DNA from: Pocillopora verrucosa
Taxonomy: Eukaryota; Cnidaria; Anthozoa; Scleractinia; Pocilloporidae
Length of the DNA stretch: 64,000 nucleotides
Direction: 5' to 3'
Assembly: GCF_036669915.1 (NCBI RefSeq)
Contig: NC_089313.1
Span: 12,790,292 to 12,854,291 of the forward strand
The notes beneath the pieces are model-generated. The model was not told the origin of the DNA and searched no databases. It worked only from the letters and a program-made list of their open reading frames with translations. The position numbers and the translations under genes are program-made. Positions 12,401 to 20,348 of the stretch are shown one piece after another (within the stretch, counting starts at the first letter, position 1; each line of letters begins with the position of its first letter).

Positions 12401-12548
12401 TGTAAAGGTACTATAAAAGACGTCCCCCCCCCCCCGGCGACCACTGCTGGATCCTCTGGCTCCGTTCGATCAGTTTCCGTCCAGTGTTCTCTGCTGTTTG
12501 AAAGGTGCTTCTGTGTTTAGCGATGTCGTCTTTAAGAATCTAAACCAA
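116..12548 (-). CDS. Giant spectrin-repeat protein (plakin/dystonin-MACF1 or nesprin-like), partial gene
   Basis: About fifteen minus-strand exons encode consecutive spectrin repeats, the three-helix rods used by cytoskeletal linkers that tie actin, microtubules or the nuclear envelope together. Most exons are 312-333 bp, are bounded by AG/GT and have phase-0 introns, so roughly one repeat is carried per exon. Each repeat shows the usual heptad pattern with signatures such as 'RW..L', 'WL...E..L' and a 'PIS/PVS.D...V..QL' turn, which resembles plakin rods most. No CH, plakin, GAS2 or KASH domain is in view, so dystonin/MACF1 versus nesprin is undecided. The gene runs off the left edge (the exon at 116 ends in a donor) and its 5' part is cut by the N gap. 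Introns of about 140-740 bp show nothing recognisable beyond a G-rich tract. Exons beyond 6.6 kb are frameshifted. Confidence 0.85.
567..603 (+). repeat. G-rich tract with G-quadruplex potential
   Basis: Within an intron, seven runs of 4-5 G are separated by 1-2 bases (a pattern like GGGGGTAGGGGGTTGGGGG). This meets the usual four-run G4 rule several times over. It lies on the strand opposite to the spectrin transcript. Confidence 0.7.
661..990 (-). CDS. Spectrin-repeat exon (110 aa)
   Basis: The acceptor CCACAG and donor ACAG|GTGAGA delimit 330 bp in phase 0. The product includes 'VTRQWEELNNMTDTRKNAL', a typical helix A of a spectrin repeat. Confidence 0.85.
1135..1464 (-). CDS. Spectrin-repeat exon (110 aa)
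   Basis: A 330-bp phase-0 exon (acceptor ATTCAG, donor GAAG|GTAATT). It has the repeat turn 'GPIAAADPNVMKAQMQEQK' and 'LLDWLAESRELIENQ'. The 740-bp intron to its right (1465-2203) holds nothing I recognise. Confidence 0.83.
2204..2527 (-). CDS. Spectrin-repeat exon (108 aa)
   Basis: A 324-bp phase-0 exon (acceptor ATCCAG, donor TAAG|GTCTGA). It contains 'VKQMSDTDKQWNDVKDAA' and 'LPPVGADVDTINQQLEGIK'. Confidence 0.83.
2935..3585 (-). CDS. Double spectrin-repeat exon (217 aa)
   Basis: A 651-bp phase-0 exon carrying two repeats, consistent with loss of one intron. The frame is clean. Motifs include 'IQNLDKRWDELNKNLKDKL' and 'LEDLEEYWEQQDKVVEQVK'. Confidence 0.83.
4001..4327 (-). CDS. Spectrin-repeat exon (109 aa)
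   Basis: A 327-bp phase-0 exon (acceptor TTTCAG, donor CGAG|GTATTC). It contains 'LDNMRQRWTELNTTSDVR' and 'FAPWLDSAERRADAI'. Confidence 0.83.
4827..5156 (-). CDS. Spectrin-repeat exon (110 aa)
   Basis: A 330-bp phase-0 exon (acceptor ATTGCAG, donor TCAG|GTTGGT). It contains 'FLRWLTKTERTFAKLRPIS'. The intron at 5157-5900 shows no other feature. Confidence 0.83.
5901..6233 (-). CDS. Spectrin-repeat exon (111 aa)
   Basis: A 333-bp phase-0 exon (acceptor AAACAG, donor ACAG|GTATGA). It contains 'EIEAWTADSAEKAEAWEPIS'. It is the last exon of the clean series before frameshifts begin. Confidence 0.83.
6586..7241 (-). CDS. Double spectrin-repeat exon with two +1 frameshifts
   Basis: Splice sites at 7241 (CACAG|GAACTG) and 6586 (TAAG|GTAAGT) enclose 656 bp, which is 218 codons plus two extra bases. 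Reading frames change near 7150 (between '...NLLESAEPG' and 'KDELEAKIADTERRW') and near 6790 (between 'NEAQE' and 'SVDRYDALDTAL'). Homology to spectrin repeats is continuous across both breaks, so two single-base insertions explain the exon. The intron at 7242-7608 has no recognisable content. Confidence 0.78.
7609..7939 (-). CDS. Spectrin-repeat exon with two -1 frameshifts
   Basis: The 331 bp between acceptor TTTTCAG and donor TGAG|GTATAA are two bases short of 111 codons. Frame breaks lie near 7925 (around 'KLE/GGEKPTLEDAQG') and near 7663 ('DLEELSTT/KPVSAIYDRLKEQ'). Both flanks remain spectrin-like. The intron to 8450 shows nothing notable. Confidence 0.75.
8451..8783 (-). CDS. Spectrin-repeat exon (111 aa), intact
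   Basis: A 333-bp phase-0 exon (acceptor CTCCAG, donor ACAG|GTGAGT) with a continuous frame beginning 'ELSSVLDDHAPEVQNVG'. It contains 'GPVSTDPTAVEKQLELVQ'. It is the one clean exon inside the error-rich zone. Confidence 0.83.
9058..9829 (-). CDS. Long spectrin-repeat exon with at least four frame breaks
   Basis: The 772 bp between the acceptor at 9829 (TTATAG|GTG) and the donor at 9058 (CAAG|GTAAAC) encode just over two repeats. Near 9500-9450 an extra A and a missing A bracket a 21-codon stretch that reads 'FRQDADSLAMLLADAE' only in the shifted frame. Near 9225-9190 two further single-base losses are needed to join 'EKLSSIP', 'VGEKDDQAVQRWK' and 'ASHDYHVTVKKVEDVF'. Correcting the net loss of two gives 258 codons. 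Confidence 0.75.
10089..10307 (-). CDS. Spectrin-repeat exon (about 73 aa), frameshifted
   Basis: There is no long ORF here, but splice sites at 10307 (TCGCAG|GCC) and 10089 (CCAG|GTATTT) frame 219 bp. They read as 'ALRDDIAK', 'ALLDALEDTGKEIIADSND' and 'IVSPVDLILRKLAERQVKLQ' in alternating frames. An extra A in a six-A run near 10281 and a missing base near 10192 restore one frame. Confidence 0.68.
10510..11483 (-). CDS. Long spectrin-repeat exon, heavily frameshifted
   Basis: About 970 bp from a TAG acceptor at 11483 to a probable donor at 10510 encode some three repeats in fragments. Recognisable pieces are 'TIQQQEPLFEQLVRAGKN', 'LNDLTQRWDSVKRQTSDRN', 'WLSDAEKRLQAIDPDACDE', 'ERTEKSMASRESTGIDVDK' and 'VEAVSRRYKDLLESLSNEK'. 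Six or more single-base shifts separate them, the densest in the window. The right-hand boundary is inferred. Confidence 0.65.
11484..12169 (-). other. Intron of the spectrin-repeat gene
   Basis: About 690 bp between two frameshifted spectrin exons. I see no repeat, RNA or coding signal here. The plus-strand open frame at 11530-11931 has low-complexity content and no protein-like pattern. Confidence 0.5.
12170..12548 (-). CDS. Spectrin-repeat coding fragment abutting the gap, frameshifted
   Basis: Just left of the gap the minus strand reads 'LKDDIAKHRSTFQTAENTGR', then 'VRTALDKLSCA', 'DQRLGRLRATFSTAK' and 'LKEQMALQAPVSGVYSTVKE' in different frames. These are repeat helices like those of the other exons. 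A poly-C run at 12424-12435 sits at one frame break. The 5' end is lost in the gap and the 3' donor is not clear. Confidence 0.6.
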
Positions 12549-12648
12549 NNNNNNNNNNNNNNNNNNNNNNNNNNNNNNNNNNNNNNNNNNNNNNNNNNNN
12601 NNNNNNNNNNNNNNNNNNNNNNNNNNNNNNNNNNNNNNNNNNNNNNNN
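12549..12648. other. Assembly gap (100 N)
   Basis: Exactly 100 undetermined bases, the usual placeholder for a gap of unknown size. The right side starts inside an interspersed repeat and the left side is the most error-rich coding stretch. Confidence 0.99.
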
Positions 12649-12842
12649 TGATTGTTAATTCTCCCCCCCCCCTCCTTGACTGCTAAACATTTCCTTGTTA
12701 ATCAGTTTCAAGAATTTGGTGTTAGATCATGACAAATTCTACCTGATTTGTTTGAGTATTCTAGTTACCTGTTGGCTAGACAATGTAAGGAAATTATAGG
12801 GAGAAGTACATGTTAATCCCCTATGGGTGTTGAAGGGTTAAG
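12649..12842 (+). repeat. Short interspersed repeat ending AAGGGTTAA, copy 1
   Basis: It reads from TGATTGTTAATTCTCCC to GTGTTGAAGGGTTAA and resembles the repeats at 22963-23148, 23641-23819 and 46704-46916. The left end is lost in the gap. A repeat at the contig end is a common reason for an assembly to stop. Confidence 0.6.
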
Positions 12843-12866
12843 GGCTAACAAGAAGACAGTGCGCAC

Positions 12867-12959
12867 CTCAGCAAGAGTTGTTAGTCTGTTTGCCATATTT
12901 TCCATTTGAATAAGTTCTTCGTCTGTCAGAGCTGAAATTATCGGCCTTCCTGACTTCTC
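12867..12959 (-). CDS. PRODH: PRODH exon 7 (last visible exon)
   Basis: 93 bp coding 'ISALTDEELIQMENMANRL' and ending AACTCTTGCTGAG|GTGCGC. The next exon should start the catalytic barrel, but only about 220 bp of repeat remain before the gap. Confidence 0.87.
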
Positions 12960-15900
12960 CTGTGAAAAACAGAAAATAACTATGAATCCTAACCAATTAC
13001 AGAATGAAAATTTATTGCAGTCTATCATGCTGTCATGTTTTAAGAAGTATTTCAAATATTTTGTGTATACAAATTCATTATTTAAAACTGAAACTCCTTG
13101 CAACAGATAACCATCAAGGTGAACAAGATTTTACTTTCTTTCAAAATGAGAAGAATATTTAAGAACTTACATCACCCTGTGGCTTTGCCCTGAATAACTG
13201 AGAAAGTTTCAGCTGCGGGGTTAAGAACTCATGCCATTCTATGACATCAATATCGCTAGAAATGGAAAATACAAAGCTTTTAAGGATAACCAGCATAATT
13301 CATTGTAGTAAAAATAAAGTCAAGATTATGGTGAGTGAATACAGCTGTTGTTTAGTGTCACACTTAACATTGCTCTTTTTGTTAATTTTGGGGAGTACAC
13401 TTGAAAGAAGACAGGCTGAGGAGTATTAATAAAAGGAGATTTGGTGTAAAGGGCTAGGCAGGGATAGTACTCTGATTCCATCAGAAAACAGCTTTCTACA
13501 AGTTAAAAAAAAGGAATACTGTCGAATGGATTGCAAATAGCTTTTCATGCCATCAGCCTTCAATTTAGAATTAATCATAACAACACAGGTTGTTAGCCAA
13601 TAGTCTGCCAAATTTTCATAACTTGAAAGAGAAAAGTTAGCTAAAATTCACATTATCTTATGCTCATTTTAGAATCAACAAATTGTAGTTATTGTTCATA
13701 ACTTCAATTTACCCTGACTTGTTGGTGTCAATTAAGTCAAATATTCTGTTTGCTTCTTCTGGACTCGTCTCAACCTGATAGTGAAAAAAGAAATGATCAT
13801 ACAGTCAATTAATTCACACCTATTATAATATCACTCTACTTGAAACTGCCTAGAACTGCTCAACTATGCAAAGTGAACATTCAAAAGACAGCATCAATTA
13901 CCCCAAGTGTTTTCAGGCCTTCAAAGAACTTGTCTCTGGCAACACTGTTTCCAATCTTATCCATCAAGACAGAATCTGAAGCCAGATGATCAAAGAAGTA
14001 CTGTGTCTGATTCAGAATTTCTGAGATTCGCATCTGTAAGAAAAGGAGCATACTTTGTATTCAGAAATGTATCATTTTAAGGGTGTAATCTGATTAATGT
14101 TTTTGTTTTGAAAGCATACTGCTGATCCTCATAACCACTAAATTTGGGCAACCAAAATGAGTGATTAGCTGTTCTGGTCAATTTCAAATGAAGGGAGAGT
14201 GTTCTTAAGTATTCACAGCTGTCTGTGTCACCTTAGTAAGGATATCTTTCCATAATAGTAATTGAAATGAGTGAAGTGCAATTGGGTATGAAATCATGAG
14301 TACAACACTAAGTTTAATGGCCAGTTTGAATTGTTACAGTTAAATACCCTACCTTCTCACAAGAATCATCAGCTCTTTCAAAATAAATGTAATTAATTAA
14401 GCCAATTATTTATCAATTTTTTCACATGTTCAAATGGTCACATGGTCAAAAAAGATTTAATTAATTCTAGAGTTTTTGAGCTTGTGTTAGCATCAGTAGT
14501 GTGAACCACTGCCTTAATTCTCTAAAGATGCCTTACTCACAAGTATCTGAGGCCTTCCTAAGGCTGTAACCTTGATTGCAGCAAAGCCATCCTTGGAAGC
14601 ACTTGCTGTAATATATATATAAAAAATGAATTTCAAAATACCTTATTATTGCCTTAAATAGCAAATTAATATGTTTACTTATTCTATTCTATCAGGAGCC
14701 CATTGTGGGCTCCTAATTCTATCTATTCCATGTTTAGAATTCAACTAAGTTTACACAGTGATCTTACCTGCTGCATCAATGCATTTCAAGAATGTGTCGA
14801 CTCTCTTTTCACACTCTTCTTCCCCTTCATAAAAATATGTCCGAGCACTGTACACTCCTTTCCTCCTATCTGCAAATTCTTCATGGGGTTTGTATTTGTC
14901 GTGTTCATCTGATGGATCTACAGAATCTTCAGTATTTTGTCCCATGTGACTTTTGGTTTCATTTTCTGACAAGTCCTCTTCCACAGAATAATCTAAAATT
15001 GCACCAACTCCAAACTTCTCCAAATTAGAAATTGCTGGCTTGATTGTTTCTTGATCTTCACCAGCCACAAAATGACCATAAAAAGAGGCCTTCATTAACT
15101 TCCTGAACAAATGCTTTCCAAGAATCTTTTGACCAAACTGAAGCAACTAAAATTGAAACATGTACAGTAGTAAAGTTTAAAATTATGTAATTTTACAAGA
15201 GAGTTTCTCAAGGAAAATTGTTGCAGAATGATGAGTGCGTATGGTAGATTTTATTTATGCATCAGTTACAAGACCTCAGCAATTTTGAAATAACAAAGTA
15301 AAGCCCGAATTGTTTATTAAAGTGAAATCAGTATCTAAATGAGCATCCACATGACTCTTCTTGATGGCTGCTCAAGACAAGATTTTCCTCATAGAGGAGT
15401 TTGCCTGATACAGATTTCTCTGTTACATAAATTTGCTCTGATTTAAGCTAAAATTTATTCATTTGTTTATTAGCAATATTAATGTAGGCTAGCCCAGTTC
15501 AGCTTCAAGCTGGTTTGAATGGGGGCCTGCAAAATCAGTTTGTTGATCAACTTTGAGAAAATTCAGAAACAAAAAAAAATGAACACATTATGAAATTAAC
15601 CAAAGTGCAACAAAGGATGTGAATAATTTTACAATGTAGTCAACAGTCAGGCCAAATGCTAAAATACTTCATTTTGGGCAAATAAGTAGACTTTCAGGAT
15701 ACTTAAAATGTAGAATATTCAAAATGTGTTCCTATTCCCGCAAGCAACACAGTGTATTTAATATTGTACATGTTTATCTTTGACAGTGGCTAGTTCAACA
15801 TATTACTGGAGGTGTGTTCAGGGGTTTGTCTTGCGTGTTCCAAATTCCACTGATACAACAGGAGTAACGAAACTAGTCACAGCTTGAATTGTTGCAAGAT

Positions 15901-17140
15901 TGTGAAACTGTCAAAACCTTGTTATGAATAAGTGATTCTGATACACTTACATGCCGATACATATTGCTACATGCATTATCGCATCTAACAGCCTCGAGGA
16001 AATAGATGAAAAGTATTTCTAGGCTTGAAAAAGGTTTATTTTGAAATCGAACGAAATACATTTGGATATCTAGTTTCAAGATGAGAGTACATCTCCATTC
16101 GACGTAGAAAGCTTTTCGTTTCAATGGTGGAAAGCACAATTTAAGTTTCGACAATCATTTCACTTAAAGCCCTCTACTTGACCTCATTTGTTAACTATCG
16201 GATTTTCAATTGCGCAACAGAATAATTTTAAAGTTTAATAACTTCAAGACCGGTGCTGCGAAAATAAAATTTTAGAGATTTCATTTACACCTACTGCTAA
16301 CCGTATTTCAAGAAACTGAAAATGGTTTAAAGTTTCCCATTTTCTTGATGTTTTACGTAACTTCGCGATCGACATGTGATACGAGAGTGGTTCGTCGTCG
16401 ACTCAATAGATTTAGCCGCCAACAGCATTAGATTTTGCAGTGATTACAATGAGTTACGAGTAGTTTTTCTTTTTTTGTCTATCCTTTACGATAAGCGGGA
16501 ATCAAATAACAGAATACATATGAAGGTTTCCAACAACAACATGACAGTTGGAGTTACCATTTATTAAACATGTAAACAACACGGTTTCAGGAATTTAGCA
16601 GAACGATGAAATAGAGTTCGTGTTGTGCGATTACCTCACAAAATATCTCGCGTATCGACAATATTTGGTCATAAAGCTTTCGGATAAAAAGCCGCAAACG
16701 AGTTCTGGACGTTACTAGAGTTTTGCTATAGTTGAAGGTTACGTAAGAATTAAGATATGTCTTGTCTAGACAGTACTTCAACAGGACGAGATTATGCAAG
16801 CTTATGGCGTATGGGTTGTGATTTTCCTTACCTCTTTGTTCTTATTCACTAGAATATCGAAGGTGCACAGTCTAAATATGGCCAAAGCCCGAACAATCTC
16901 CCACGTCGTTTTCGATCGGAACGCGTTTTTGCCGTCGTTGAAGCTCAATCCACTAACTGTTTTGTCGGGACTGGTGGAGGTGTGATCCCTTTCAGGAGAA
17001 ATTGTGGCAGTCCTTGAAACTTCAGCAACGCTGTGATTACCTCTTCTTAATGAAAATAGCAATGTTCGAGTATTCGATGACCTTCCGTTAAGAAGAAGTT
17101 TTGTTCCCCACGACCGGCAACACACAACATTCCTCGCCAT
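12867..17140 (-). CDS. PRODH: Proline dehydrogenase, mitochondrial, 3'-truncated by the assembly gap
   Basis: Seven minus-strand exons (17140-16832, 15146-14768, 14605-14541, 14033-13902, 13774-13713, 13255-13171, 12959-12867) total 1125 bp, or 375 codons, with matching phases throughout. PRODH oxidises proline to pyrroline-5-carboxylate on the inner mitochondrial membrane using FAD. The N-terminus (MARNVVCCRSWGTK) is Arg/Ser-rich like a transit peptide. Family landmarks are 'NAFRSKTTWEIVRALAIFRL', 'FYGHFVAGEDQETIKPAIS', 'ILDYSVEEDLSENE', 'ARTYFYEGEEECEKRVDTFL' and 'AAIKVTALGRPQIL'. Exons 5-6 join to an EF-hand loop, DTNKSGDIDVIE. The reading stops after 'NRLTTLAE', just before the family's 'VRLMVDAEQT' barrel strand. 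The rest of the catalytic barrel is not in the window. Confidence 0.92.
13171..13255 (-). CDS. PRODH: PRODH exon 6 (second half of EF-hand)
   Basis: 85 bp starting with the last base of the glycine codon, then 'DIDVIEWHEFLTPQLKLSQL'. Together with exon 5 it completes a canonical 12-residue calcium loop with D1, N3, S5, D7, D9 and E12. Confidence 0.87.
13713..13774 (-). CDS. PRODH: PRODH exon 5 (first half of EF-hand)
   Basis: 62 bp coding 'VETSPEEANRIFDLIDTNKS' and the first two bases of a glycine codon. The donor is GG|GTAAAT. Confidence 0.87.
13902..14033 (-). CDS. PRODH: PRODH exon 4
   Basis: 132 bp, 44 codons in phase 0, starting 'MRISEILNQTQYFF' directly after GRPQIL, as in the family's 'GRPQLL..ISEV' pattern. 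Confidence 0.88.
14541..14605 (-). CDS. PRODH: PRODH exon 3
   Basis: 65 bp coding 'SKDGFAAIKVTALGRPQIL', one of the most conserved PRODH segments. The acceptor is ATTACAG and the donor CTT|GTGAGT. Confidence 0.9.
14768..15146 (-). CDS. PRODH: PRODH exon 2
   Basis: 379 bp from TTTTAG|TTG to GCAG|GTAAGA, coding 'LLQFGQKILGKHLFRKLMKA' onward. An acidic linker (DLSENETKSHMGQNTEDS) varies in length across the family. It ends in phase 1. Confidence 0.92.
15147..16831 (-). other. PRODH intron 1
   Basis: About 1.7 kb of AT-rich sequence. I see no gene, RNA or clear repeat in it. Confidence 0.6.
16832..17140 (-). CDS. PRODH: PRODH exon 1 (start codon, transit peptide)
   Basis: The ATG at 17138-17140 gives MARNVV. 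An in-frame upstream ATG nine codons earlier (MSLRVHTFT) is an alternative. The exon ends NKNKE|GTAAGG at 16832, 103 codons in phase 0. Confidence 0.88.
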
Positions 17141-18300
17141 GGTGAACGTATGAACGCGCAGTGACAAGTGTTCTTACATTATTAAAAAAGTCACACTTAT
17201 GTATTGTTGGCGCGATTTTCGTGCACGTGACTACAACCTGTTTTTCTGGTTTTCCTTGTCTGCCCAGCATCCGTAGTTTGTGGCATCAAACCGTTCATTT
17301 CCTTTGTAGGTGTTTTTCCCTTAGAGAAATTTTTAAAATTTGACCAAAAAAAAAAAAAAAGAGAGAGAAAAGGAAAAAATAAGAATTAAGGAAACTCATG
17401 TTTCATATAAACGGATTTAAAGTTATACTGAACTTATGACATTTCCGCTGACTGTAAGAATTAATTATGGATAAGCGTCCTTCTACGTTGGACCACAGCT
17501 CATAACAACAGAGTCGAACCACTGTGCATAACGGAAACAGGTTTTTAAGATCAATGACAGGAAGAATGTGAAACTGTCTAAATAAAGTTTTTAGAATAAA
17601 AATAAATCTTAAAATCTCATCTACACAGTTGGAGAACATGTTGGAATTGTCCCTGTGAGGAGAAATCGAAGCTGACAAGTTCAAATTAACAGTTGCTCGC
17701 TTGGAACTCAACGAAGGAACAACTTATACCCGACTGATGCTAATATTTACAGGTTTTAAAAGTTGCCAGCTCGATACTTAAAAATAGATAAACGTGTAGG
17801 CTACTTTTTTTCCTCTTTGTGACCACGAAAGAATGGCGATGTAACTAAGCCATTGAGTTGATATCCTTTGGAGTATATGAGCGAAAAAATTATCAAAAAT
17901 TGAGACGGGCATTTAAAACCATCAAAAGAAAAAGCACTTAGCTGAACTAGGTGCATTGGGAAACTACAAATTGCGTTACAATAATGTATATTTTCAAGAA
18001 ACCAACATGGCGGCGCTACACGAATGACTCTATCTCCCGATAGAAGGCGTTTTATCTGGCGTATACTAATCTTCATACTATCTTTCTTCGAGGAAAAACA
18101 GTAATCTGATCTTTCTTCATACCAATTGCGAGGCTAAGGTATGCTTGTTAAATACATCAAATTTATCCCTTAGTTCTAGGCTTCCAAATGAATTCTTGTC
18201 AACTGAAAACAATTCAGCTGATGCAGATGTGGAAACTGATGCGATTAAACCAAATGATGGTGTTAATCTAGTTCTTAGTAACTTATTATAAAATAAATTA
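17141..18300. other. PRODH 5' flank and intergenic DNA
   Basis: It includes an A/G-rich tract at 17344-17385 and an isolated CAACATGGCGGCGC at about 18003 that resembles a YY1-type site but opens no ORF. I see no gene. Confidence 0.5.
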
Positions 18301-18434
18301 TTTGTTTAGACAGCGAGTTTCTACTCGTTTTTTATTTGAAAGTAAGGAATTCATTGACAATGATGGCTTCACTGTCTCACAGTCTTATGAAATATTGACA
18401 GAATTTGAATTTGAAGGGCAGGTCAGCGGTCATC

Positions 18435-20348
18435 ATGGCGGGAAGAAGCAAAATTTTTAGTTCGCCTATACTTTGGTTTCTTTTTGGCTTTTCTCTGTAC
18501 ATATTGGCATGTTCAAGTGGCAAAGATGCACACATCGGATTAGATATGCGCCTCGTCAAAGTAAACAAGCAAAGCTGGGATAATCATTGGTTTTTGAAAC
18601 CGATATCATCCATTTTGTTTCGACTCAATATCCGCCATATTGGATTCGTGTGGAAAGCTCGAGTCAGATTCAGGAATTCGAGAGTCAACTACTACAGCAA
18701 CTCCGATGCAAGCTTCAACTTTGAATATTTACAACTATGTGGCGACATATGTCCTAACCCGGGGCCTGCTTCCCCTCTGTTTGATGCACTTCACGTGGTG
18801 AGAGACAATGGAAAGCAAGGAGTATCCATCGGTCACTCGAACGTGCGAGGCCTCCGTAAGAACCTCCCCGAAGTGAAAATACTTTTACAGCATACCAACC
18901 TGGATATCCTAACCATTTCTGAAACGCATCTGACACAAGATATAAGCGATAACGAAGTAAACATCGATGGATACCGAATTCTGAGAAGAGATAGGTCACA
19001 CAAAGTAGGAGGCGGAGTCGCTATTTACTTTAACATTAGCCTAGATTGTGTACGTATATCCAAATATGACAACGACGGCATTGAAGCTCTCTGGATTGAA
19101 TTGAAAGCTCACTCGCAAAGATTACTTGTGGGTTGTGTATATAGACCTCCTGACGTTACATCTTTCTTTGATGAATTCAACCAAGTATTGAGTACAATTT
19201 GGATGTCTCGCAGGAATGTTGTGATCGCTGGTGACTTCAATTCAGATCAGCTTGCTACTAATGGAAATGGTGCGAAATTCAAACGCATCTTACAATCTTA
19301 TAACTTTTGTAACATCATAAAAGCACCCACAAGAACCTCAGCACATTCTAACACTTTGATCGATCTGATTTTGACTATCAATACCTCAAAGGTCTCAAAG
19401 TCTGATGTGATTGAGTATTGCATAGCTGATCACAAATTCATCTACGTTATCTACAAGCTGAAGATCAGGAATCCAAAGCCTTTTATTAAATATGTCCACA
19501 ACTTCAAGAACGTGTTGGAAAACCCGAAAGACTTCAAACATGACCTGGAAAGTGCTCCCTGGTGGGTCTGTTCCACCTTTGAGGACTTGGATGACATCAC
19601 TTGGGCTTGGAATTGCATGTATAATGTTATTGCAAGCAGTCACATTCCCTTACGTAAAGCCAAGGTTAGAAAAAATTCACTACCTTGGATGAACAGTGAG
19701 ATCCGGAAAGAGATGAATAAGAGATATAAACTTCTGAAAGCCTGTGATGGCACACCCGCTACTAATAAACTCTGGGTTGATTACAAATCCTCTAGGAACA
19801 AAGTATCTAAGATGCTACGACGTGCTGAAGCTCAATATTGGAAAAAGAAATTTACAGAGACCAAGGACTCAAAATCTTTCTGGAAAACTGTGAACGAGGC
19901 CACTGGAAAACCTAAGAATAAACATATTGGCCCCCTCAGAGATGCTGAAAATAAGGAAATCACAAATGACTACGAGAAAGCTGAACTGATTAACTCTTAC
20001 TTCATAAATATTGGCAAGGAACTAGCTGAAAAATTCCCCGAAGCTGATGAACCCCATCAATTCATGTACAGAGTTACCCCCACTGTGCAGGTCTTGGAGG
20101 TCAACATCAACAAACTCAAAACTGATATCAAGACAATTAAAATTAACAAAGCATCTGGTCCTGATGGCATCTCTTCTCGTAGCTTAGCTATTGCAGGAAC
20201 ATCCGCCCTAGAGGGCATTGTAACTGTTTTCAAGAGCAGCATGGCTCAGTCCAGCTTCCCTAACACATGGAAGATTGCAAAAGTTAATGCAATCTTTAAA
20301 AAGGAAACCCAGCAGATGCTTCAAATTATAGGCCAATATCACTTTTAA
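18435..20348 (+). CDS. LINE ORF, 5' part: signal-like N-terminus, 2A-like motif, endonuclease, start of RT
   Basis: From the ATG at 18435 the product starts with a hydrophobic stretch (ILWFLFGFSLYILA). At 18741-18767 it carries GDICPNPGP, close to the 2A ribosome-skipping consensus D-V/I-E-x-N-P-G-P but with Cys in place of Glu. The APE endonuclease follows, with catalytic landmarks 'ISETHL', 'VIAGDFNSD' and the 'ADH' near its end, then a linker and RT motif 'KTIKINKASGPDGISSRSL'. The frame is lost at a five-A run (20298-20302) and stops at 20348. One missing A would rejoin it to the RT frame. A non-ATG extension to 18405 is open but unlikely to be used. Confidence 0.88.
   Translation: MAGRSKIFSSPILWFLFGFSLYILACSSGKDAHIGLDMRLVKVNKQSWDNHWFLKPISSILFRLNIRHIGFVWKARVRFRNSRVNYYSNSDASFNFEYLQLCGDICPNPGPASPLFDALHVVRDNGKQGVSIGHSNVRGLRKNLPEVKILLQHTNLDILTISETHLTQDISDNEVNIDGYRILRRDRSHKVGGGVAIYFNISLDCVRISKYDNDGIEALWIELKAHSQRLLVGCVYRPPDVTSFFDEFNQVLSTIWMSRRNVVIAGDFNSDQLATNGNGAKFKRILQSYNFCNIIKAPTRTSAHSNTLIDLILTINTSKVSKSDVIEYCIADHKFIYVIYKLKIRNPKPFIKYVHNFKNVLENPKDFKHDLESAPWWVCSTFEDLDDITWAWNCMYNVIASSHIPLRKAKVRKNSLPWMNSEIRKEMNKRYKLLKACDGTPATNKLWVDYKSSRNKVSKMLRRAEAQYWKKKFTETKDSKSFWKTVNEATGKPKNKHIGPLRDAENKEITNDYEKAELINSYFINIGKELAEKFPEADEPHQFMYRVTPTVQVLEVNINKLKTDIKTIKINKASGPDGISSRSLAIAGTSALEGIVTVFKSSMAQSSFPNTWKIAKVNAIFKKETQQMLQIIGQYHF

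Noticed and set aside
12498..12686. Plus-strand open frame running through the N gap
   Set aside because: It exists only because the unknown bases are read as unknown residues. The left side is antisense to a spectrin exon.
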